The position numbers were made by a program, and so were the translations under genes. A DNA stretch of 6,691 bases from CAZXYF01 sp964644705. GTDB lineage: Bacteria > Planctomycetota > Brocadiia > SM23-32. This document shows, one piece after another, positions 1 through 4,273 of this stretch (positions are counted from its first letter, which is position 1; every line of letters starts with the position of its first letter). The notes under the pieces were generated by a model. The model saw nothing but the letters and a program-made list of their open reading frames with translations. It was not told where the DNA came from and searched no databases. The DNA lies in NCBI GenBank assembly GCA_964644705.1, contig CAZXYF010000176.1, positions 1 to 6,691 on the forward strand, in the 5' to 3' direction.

Positions 1-190
1 TCCGTCCCTTCGGGACTAACAACACAGCTGACCAACACAAAAACGATTTCGTAACAGGAACGGACTTTTTTCTGTCCGCTTAGTGGTCCATATTGCACAT
101 TCGGTGCCTTCTCATGTGGAGTGAATCAATGTGGCCATCATCCTGCAGTATGGAAGAAAAATGGTGGAAAACAACAGTAATTCGCATCTA
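1..190. other. Intergenic end region with two small hairpins, no supportable gene
   Basis: This stretch lies downstream of the sulfatase-like gene and contains no ORF with a convincing ribosome site or protein character. Two inverted repeats are visible. GTCCC-TTC-GGGAC at 4-16 is a 5-bp stem with a tight three-base loop. CGGAC-N8-GTCCG at 61-78 is a 5-bp stem whose loop contains a run of six T. Neither is followed by a T tract on either strand, so neither is a standard intrinsic terminator. They could be REP-like or RNA-structural elements, or the end of a feature outside the window. A 20-codon ORF at 129-191 has no Shine-Dalgarno sequence and is not called. Confidence 0.4.
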
Positions 191-219
191 ATAAAAAATG
201 CTCTGAACCCGGCCGATTC
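191..219 (-). terminator. Weak candidate intrinsic terminator after the sulfatase-like gene
   Basis: Read on the minus strand, just past the stop codon at 229-231, GAATC and GGTTC (plus-strand span 205-219) can pair as a 5-bp stem with one G-T pair around a five-base GGCCG loop. A T-rich run follows about six bases later: six T in a row at plus positions 198-193, then ATT. The stem is short and the T run is offset, so this is weak. It is nevertheless the only terminator-like element after the two-gene minus-strand unit. Confidence 0.3.
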
Positions 220-228
220 CACTCTTAT

Positions 229-1614
229 TCAGCCACATAGCTTATCCACCAGGGCGTCCGGCGCGGAAATCTCTTCGAGATATGAGCGCAGCCGATCCCG
301 CATCTCCCCGAGGACGTTCGGCCGATCCTGGGCTATGTTGTTCTCCGCTTTCGGATCATCCTCCAGATCATACAGTTCAGCGTCACCTTCCGGTCGGACT
401 GGCACGTACGCGTACTGATCGGTGTAAAGCACCGGCATCATCCCTTCTCGCGGAATATCGTTTTGATCCGCCGGAATATGAGATGCGCAAACCGCTTCGT
501 CGCGGAAGCTCCCCGACGCCGTTCCATCCAGGTGAGCGGCGAATGATTTCCCGTGGATCGGCTCCGGTGGATTGAGATCGACGTCGGCCAGGTCAGCGAC
601 GGTGGGCAGGATGTCGTAGGGCTGGGCGATGATGTCGAGGCTTTTCCCGCCCTCAAGTCCGGGGGCGGCGATCATGCACGGCACATGGGCCAGGTCCGGA
701 TACAGCGGCCAGGATCGGTCATCCCATTCATTGATGTTGGATTTTCCCGTTCGGTTATGTTCGCCCAGGCTGATCCCGTGATCGGAGGTGAACACCACCA
801 CTGAGTTGTCCCACAGTTGAAGGTCATCGATCTTCTGCAGCACCCGTCCCACCCACCGATCCACCAGCTCCGCCTCCGCGCAGTAATGGGCGTGCAGATT
901 CCGCAGCTCGGTGTCGGTGAGGTCGGTGGCCCTGCCGTAATTGGGATGCACCATGGGGGCGCCGTCGTAGTCCGCGTCGTATTTGCGCACCATGTACTCG
1001 GGCGCATCCCACGGTTCATGCGGATCGAAGAAATCAGCCCACAGGAAGAATGATTCGTATTTGTAATTCTGCTCCAGCCACTCGACCGTTTTGCGCGCGG
1101 TGCGTGGCGGGAAGCGGTCCTCCTCCAGCTGCCAGTTGCGGTTTTCCCAACCATGGAGATCGGTCAGATTGCGTCCCTGGAAATGCGATCCCGTGCGCGT
1201 TTTCTCCGGTGGCATGGATTCTTCAATGGGATGGTTCATGCGCAGGAACGGCAGATCGCTCTCCTGTCCCCGGATGGCCAGAGCGCCGTCAAAATTGTGC
1301 TGGAAATCGCTGTTGAACAGATGCGGACAGTCGCAGAGCAGTTGCGAGACGTAGCCCTGATCGCGCAACAGGTCCGGGATGTTGTTGGGTGTGCTGGCGG
1401 GCAGATTCTGCCATCCATACCACGGCCATCCAACGCGTCCGCTTGTGAGGTCGGTGCGGTGAGGGATGGTGGGGAAAGAACCGGTATACATCCTATCCAC
1501 GCTGACGGCGCGACGCGAGAAGGCATCCAGGCAGGGCGTTTCGACCGGCAGGTCAGCGCGGTCAAAAAGATTATCGTAACGAAACGTGTCGGAGATCAGA
1601 AAAATGATGTTCAT
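229..1614 (-). CDS. Sulfatase-superfamily hydrolase with Thr in place of the formylglycine Cys/Ser
   Basis: This is a 461-residue member of the sulfatase/alkaline phosphatase superfamily of metal-dependent ester hydrolases. The N-terminal strand NIIFLISDT carries metal ligand candidate D9. The active-site motif lies at residues 49-60 (TIPHRTDLTSGR). H199 sits in FDPHEPWD, D278-H279 in FTSDHG, and H286 and K291 follow. The C-terminal ELYDLEDDP (413-421) is typical of S1 sulfatases, and the length is normal. The canonical C/S-x-P-x-R motif reads T49-I-P-H-R53, codon ACC at 1470-1468. Threonine is not a known substrate for formylglycine formation. The protein may use Thr directly, as nucleotide pyrophosphatases/phosphodiesterases do, or lack sulfatase activity. 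There is no signal peptide: the first beta strand begins at residue 2, so it should be cytoplasmic. The start is supported by AAGGA at 1624-1620, five bases before ATG. It lies 58 bases downstream of the glycosidase gene on the same strand and is probably co-transcribed. The superfamily call is firm; the substrate is unknown. Confidence 0.9.
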   Translation of the reverse strand: MNIIFLISDTFRYDNLFDRADLPVETPCLDAFSRRAVSVDRMYTGSFPTIPHRTDLTSGRVGWPWYGWQNLPASTPNNIPDLLRDQGYVSQLLCDCPHLFNSDFQHNFDGALAIRGQESDLPFLRMNHPIEESMPPEKTRTGSHFQGRNLTDLHGWENRNWQLEEDRFPPRTARKTVEWLEQNYKYESFFLWADFFDPHEPWDAPEYMVRKYDADYDGAPMVHPNYGRATDLTDTELRNLHAHYCAEAELVDRWVGRVLQKIDDLQLWDNSVVVFTSDHGISLGEHNRTGKSNINEWDDRSWPLYPDLAHVPCMIAAPGLEGGKSLDIIAQPYDILPTVADLADVDLNPPEPIHGKSFAAHLDGTASGSFRDEAVCASHIPADQNDIPREGMMPVLYTDQYAYVPVRPEGDAELYDLEDDPKAENNIAQDRPNVLGEMRDRLRSYLEEISAPDALVDKLCG

Positions 1615-1672
1615 GAGCGTCCTTCTCTCATCGTAATTAGCACGGGCAGACGATGCGAAAAAGCTGTGAGGG

Positions 1673-2590
1673 TCAATTGTTTTCGGTTGGGGGAGTCAGG
1701 TCGCATTCAAACCGGAGCAGATACGGCCAGTCGGCATCATCCGACATGCAAATGCCCCACCGCACGCCGGGTCCTCTCCCATCTTCAAATTGGTCTTCGC
1801 GATAAGGTCCCGGAGCTTTGGGCGGAATGCAGTCCGTGATCTTCTGAAAATGAATACCGTCGTCGCTGTACTGGAGCGAGTTGCCCTGGGGACCGACGTT
1901 GCAGACCATCGCTCCCACTCCAGATCCGTGCGGCCAGACGCAGACCTCGTGTCCGCTGTCCAGCACGGGGTTGTCGGGATGTTTTCGATACGGGCCGGTG
2001 GGAGAGTCGGCGATCGCCAGGCCCATTTTCGTTTCGGCGGGGGAGTGGTTCATTTGCCGGCCCTTGTAGTACATCCAGTACTGGCTGTCACGCTTGATGA
2101 AGCACGTATCGTCCACCCGCATGCTGTCGAACTGCGCGGGGTCCTCAGTGATGGTCAGCACCGGGCTGGCGTCGCAGCGTTTCCATGGTCCGTGGGGGCT
2201 TCCGGCCGACGCAACCCCGACGGCTGTGGGGGTACCACAGGGGCCGCCATTATCATTGGTGAACGGTTCCGGGACGGCCGTGTAGAACAGGTAGAATCGG
2301 TCCTGTGCTCGCAGAATCGTCGGAGTGAACACCGCATGTTCATCGAAGGCACCGGTGGGACCTTTGGGCAACGCCTCTCCGCGTTCGGTCCACGTATGCC
2401 CGTCGGAACTGGTAGCATACCAGATCGACGCGGTATATCCGTGGCACGACTCAGCCGTCCGCGAATACCATACGTAAAAGCTATCATCGACCCGGATCAC
2501 GGGGCTGGGGTCGCGTCGTGTCAGGCCCTCCTCCCGGAAGTGGATGGGCGAGTAGGTGAAACCATCAAAATGGGGGAAAGGTGATTGCAT
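1673..2590 (-). CDS. GH117/GH43-like five-bladed beta-propeller glycosidase
   Basis: This 305-residue protein shows the repeating blade pattern of GH43/GH117 propellers: FYVWYSR (38-44), FYLFYTA (99-105), YWMYYKGR (171-178), and sugar-hydrolase turns such as SSDGHTWTE and SPTGPYRK. Motifs resembling GH117 (alpha-1,3-3,6-anhydro-L-galactosidases) are R26-D27-P28-S29, R158-V-D160-D161 before CFIKRDSQYW, and G213-H214-E215-V. In the GH117 enzymes, as I recall them, two Asp and a His-Glu pair serve catalysis. These would be D27, D160 or D161, and H214/E215; the mapping is by motif, not alignment. No signal peptide is visible, so it probably acts in the cytoplasm on an imported di- or oligosaccharide. 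It is shorter than GH117 enzymes that carry an N-terminal dimerisation extension. The ATG at 2590-2588 is preceded by GAGGA (2599-2595) at a four-base gap. It is the first gene of the unit with the sulfatase-like gene. A general GH43-superfamily or GH130-like propeller is the main alternative. Confidence 0.75.
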   Translation of the reverse strand: MQSPFPHFDGFTYSPIHFREEGLTRRDPSPVIRVDDSFYVWYSRTAESCHGYTASIWYATSSDGHTWTERGEALPKGPTGAFDEHAVFTPTILRAQDRFYLFYTAVPEPFTNDNGGPCGTPTAVGVASAGSPHGPWKRCDASPVLTITEDPAQFDSMRVDDTCFIKRDSQYWMYYKGRQMNHSPAETKMGLAIADSPTGPYRKHPDNPVLDSGHEVCVWPHGSGVGAMVCNVGPQGNSLQYSDDGIHFQKITDCIPPKAPGPYREDQFEDGRGPGVRWGICMSDDADWPYLLRFECDLTPPTENN

Positions 2591-2640
2591 AGAGTCCTCA
2601 CTCTTAGCTGGAATGACAGGAAAGTGCGAAAGAAGATATG

Positions 2641-2671
2641 ATTATACAGGCAGTTGCGGTTATATTTGCAA
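2641..2671 (-). promoter_or_regulatory. Candidate sigma70-type promoter for the glycosidase/sulfatase unit
   Basis: On the minus strand a perfect -10 box TATAAT lies at 2646-2641. TTGCAA (2671-2666) is a -35 candidate with a 19-base spacer, longer than the ideal 17, and it matches TTGACA at four of six positions. Transcription would start near 2634, giving a leader of roughly 40 bases before the ATG at 2590. The -35 hexamer sits inside the palindrome TTTGCAAA (2665-2672), which could itself be a protein site. Confidence 0.45.
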
Positions 2672-2720
2672 AGATGTGCCACAAGCCGCAGGTCGTTTCC
2701 GGGGCAGGCCCGGCGGGGCC

Positions 2721-2733
2721 AATCGCAGCGATT
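2721..2733. promoter_or_regulatory. Perfect 13-base palindrome, possible operator
   Basis: AATCGC-A-GCGATT is a perfect odd-centred inverted repeat in the middle of the divergent control region. It directly abuts a GGCCC-GGCG-GGGCC stem-loop (2707-2720) and is followed by TTCTTCC. Its one-base spacer is too tight for a hairpin loop, so a dimeric regulator site is more plausible than an RNA structure. It lies upstream of the leftward promoter candidate. No regulator can be assigned; chance is possible. Confidence 0.3.
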
Positions 2734-2871
2734 TTCTTCCAGGGAGACACCGGATGTTGTTCCCCGCTACATGGCTAATTGGGGTTCCCTGTATTTTCCA
2801 ACGGATAAGGGGTTCTGGGTTTACGGAATACTTACGCTTTCTCTGTCTGGGGGCGCCCGGCGATTGCTTCT

Positions 2872-2900
2872 TTGCAATGGTCCGTCCCAGCTGTTACAGT
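2872..2900 (+). promoter_or_regulatory. Candidate sigma70-type promoter for the GntR-ABC-permease operon
   Basis: TTGCAA (2872-2877) and TACAGT (2895-2900) each match the sigma70 consensus at four of six positions and are separated by exactly 17 bases. Transcription would begin about 2907, leaving a leader of some 25 bases before the GntR start at 2932. An ATTGC-N6-GCAAT inverted repeat (2863-2878) covers the -35 box, and a CTGT-T-ACAG palindrome (2891-2899) covers the -10 box. This is what a self-repressed promoter would look like. Confidence 0.4.
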
Positions 2901-2911
2901 GTTGCTGTTAC
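2890..2911 (+). promoter_or_regulatory. Candidate GntR operator: two GCTGTTAC repeats
   Basis: The octamer GCTGTTAC occurs at 2890-2897 and again at 2904-2911, a 14-base repeat distance. Each copy contains GT-T-AC, fitting the loose GntR-family operator pattern GT-Nx-AC. The first copy extends to the palindrome CTGT-T-ACAG (2891-2899). The site overlaps the -10 candidate and the presumed transcription start, and lies just upstream of the AAGGAG ribosome site of the GntR gene. Binding there would block the operon's own transcription. Confidence 0.4.
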
Positions 2912-2931
2912 GCTAAAAGGAGACCGGGTTC

Positions 2932-3318
2932 ATGCTTCCATTCAGCATCCAGATTGAAACGGGCGTGCCGCCTTCTGATCAGTTGGTGGAGGCGGTCCGG
3001 AAGGCCGTGGCCACCGGCGAGCTGGAGCACGGCGACGCTTTTCCATCGGTCCGGAGGTTGAGCCGTGAGTTGTGTATAAGTCCCACCACGGTCCACAAGG
3101 CGGTGACCCGACTGAAGGAACACGGGGTTCTGGTGGCGCGACCGGGAGTGGGTATGGAGGTACATGCGCCGGAGGGAGCGGGGCTGGAGGAAAAGTTGAA
3201 ATTGCTCCGTCCCATCGCTCAGGAATTTGCCCACGAGGCGGAGGAGCTGAACGTCTCCCCGGCGGAGGTGGTGAAATTGGTGGAGGAGTGCTGGGAGAAG
3301 GAGCACGGCGACGAGTAA
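2932..3318 (+). CDS. GntR-family transcriptional regulator, YtrA-type
   Basis: This 128-residue regulator has an N-terminal GntR winged helix-turn-helix at about residues 8-78. It contains GDAFPSVRRLSRELCIS, then TTVHKAVTRLKEHGVL as the recognition part, and the wing VARPGVGMEV. The remaining ~45 residues (about 82-128) form a short helical tail rather than the large ligand-binding domains of FadR, HutC or MocR types. Length and layout match the YtrA subfamily, whose members commonly repress the ABC-transporter operon they head. The start is fixed by an in-frame TAA at 2914-2916 and an AAGGAG ribosome site at 2917-2922, nine bases before ATG. It is the first gene of the rightward operon, 25 bases ahead of the ABC gene, and overlaps no other gene. 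Probable autorepressor acting on the repeats at 2890-2911 (inference). The inducer is unknown. Confidence 0.9.
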   Translation: MLPFSIQIETGVPPSDQLVEAVRKAVATGELEHGDAFPSVRRLSRELCISPTTVHKAVTRLKEHGVLVARPGVGMEVHAPEGAGLEEKLKLLRPIAQEFAHEAEELNVSPAEVVKLVEECWEKEHGDE

Positions 3319-3334
3319 CAACGAACCGAAGCAT

Positions 3335-3352
3335 GGAAGGCAGATGACCATG
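3335..3352 (+). promoter_or_regulatory. Ribosome site that bears on the ABC gene start
   Basis: GGAAGG at 3335-3340 precedes two in-frame ATG codons, at 3344 and 3350. The gap to the first is only three bases; to the second it is nine, the same as the gap used by the GntR gene. The second ATG, giving a protein that starts MEHPIEIDGLSKYF and has 307 residues, is therefore the likelier start. Confidence 0.5.
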
Positions 3353-4273
3353 GAACATCCGATCGAGATTGATGGTCTGAGCAAGTATTTTAGGTCGATG
3401 GCGGCGCCGACAATGACGCGGGCGGTTGACCGGTTATCGTTGAGCGTGCCGGAGGGGACGTTCATGGGGCTTTTCGGTCCGAATGGGGCGGGGAAGACGA
3501 CCGCCATTCGGACGATGATGAACATCTATGCCCCATCCCGGGGTGAAGCCAGAATTCTGGGTGTTTCTTCCACGAAACTGGGCCCTCCGCAGTTCCGGAA
3601 GATCGGCTTCGTCGCTGAGGATCAGGATCTGCCGGCCTGGATGACGGTGAACGAACTAATCCGTTACTGCCGGCCCATGTATCCGACCTGGGACCGGGAA
3701 CTGAGCGAGCGATTGTTGAGGCTTTTTGAACTGCCCGCAAGACGCAAGATCAAGAACCTGTCACGGGGGATGACGATGAAAGCCGCGCTGTTATCCAGTC
3801 TGGCGTATCGACCGGAGCTGGTTGTGCTGGATGAACCGTTTGCCGGGTTGGATCCACTGTCCCGCGATCAGTTGATTGAGGGGCTGATGGAGCTGTCGTC
3901 CGAACAGCCGTTTACGATGCTGATTTCATCCCATGATGTTACCGAAGTGGAAACGTTATGCGATGCGATGGCGTTTATTCAAGACGGTCGTCTCACGCTG
4001 ACGGAGACGACCGATGAGCTTCTGCGACGTTTCCGCCGGGTGGAGGTGTTTCCGGGTGATGAGGTCGTTTCTGACAATCTGCCTCCCAGCTGGAAAAAGG
4101 TGGAGAGGGAAGAGTCCCGGATGACGTTTATTGAAACGGCGTTCGAGGGTGAAGAGGAGGAGAAAAAGCGCGTTCGGAAGGTCATGCCCGATGCATCGCT
4201 GAAGAGTATCTCCACCATGATGCTGCGCGAGATCGTGGTCTTTTTGAGTGGGGATGAGGGGAGGGCTCAATGA
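3344..4273 (+). CDS. ABC transporter ATP-binding protein
   Basis: This is a cytoplasmic ATPase subunit that should power the membrane protein(s) encoded next. Visible motifs, numbered from the first ATG, are Walker A GPNGAGKT (45-52), signature LSRGM (139-143), Walker B LVVLDEP (159-165), D-loop GLD (168-170) and H-loop H197 in ISSHD. The usual Q-loop glutamine position, judged by spacing to M-T-V (100-102), is E92 in FVAEDQ, with Q94 two residues on. About 85 residues follow the nucleotide-binding domain (225-309), a charged regulatory tail containing EGEEEEKKR. The family is the single-domain ATPase class of ABC-2-type and YtrB-like exporters. The gene follows the GntR gene by 25 bases and overlaps the next gene by four bases (ATGA at 4270-4273), which suggests translational coupling. 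The true start may be the second ATG at 3350. Function as an ABC ATPase is firm; the transported substrate cannot be told. Confidence 0.93.
   Translation: MTMEHPIEIDGLSKYFRSMAAPTMTRAVDRLSLSVPEGTFMGLFGPNGAGKTTAIRTMMNIYAPSRGEARILGVSSTKLGPPQFRKIGFVAEDQDLPAWMTVNELIRYCRPMYPTWDRELSERLLRLFELPARRKIKNLSRGMTMKAALLSSLAYRPELVVLDEPFAGLDPLSRDQLIEGLMELSSEQPFTMLISSHDVTEVETLCDAMAFIQDGRLTLTETTDELLRRFRRVEVFPGDEVVSDNLPPSWKKVEREESRMTFIETAFEGEEEEKKRVRKVMPDASLKSISTMMLREIVVFLSGDEGRAQ

Larger units (their letters stand above)
2591..2931. other. Divergent intergenic control region
   Basis: These 341 bases separate the glycosidase gene (leftward) from the GntR gene (rightward) and should hold promoters for both units. 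Near the left edge is a leftward promoter candidate and near the right edge a rightward one, each described separately. The middle holds a GGCCC-GGCG-GGGCC stem-loop (2707-2720) next to a perfect palindrome (2721-2733), and GGGCGCCC at 2851-2858. ORFs that cross this region overlap the real genes out of frame and lack ribosome sites, so I regard it as non-coding. Confidence 0.7.

Noticed and set aside
61..78. Hairpin with T run as an intrinsic terminator
   Set aside because: The T run is in the loop of CGGAC-N8-GTCCG rather than after the stem, and no T tract follows on either strand.
131..418. 95-codon ORF overlapping the end of the sulfatase-like gene
   Set aside because: It starts with GTG, has no Shine-Dalgarno sequence, and is mostly antisense to the conserved C-terminus of the sulfatase-like protein.
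1153..1839. 228-codon plus-strand ORF opposite the sulfatase-like gene
   Set aside because: It lies antisense to a protein with clear family motifs, lacks a ribosome site and has no protein character; it is a GC-driven shadow.
1790..2584. 264-codon plus-strand ORF opposite the glycosidase gene
   Set aside because: It is antisense to the propeller protein, whose blade motifs are unambiguous. The ORF's composition is typical of a complementary-strand shadow.
2556..3061. Plus-strand ORFs crossing the divergent control region
   Set aside because: They run out of frame into the GntR gene, lack ribosome sites and would bury both promoter candidates.
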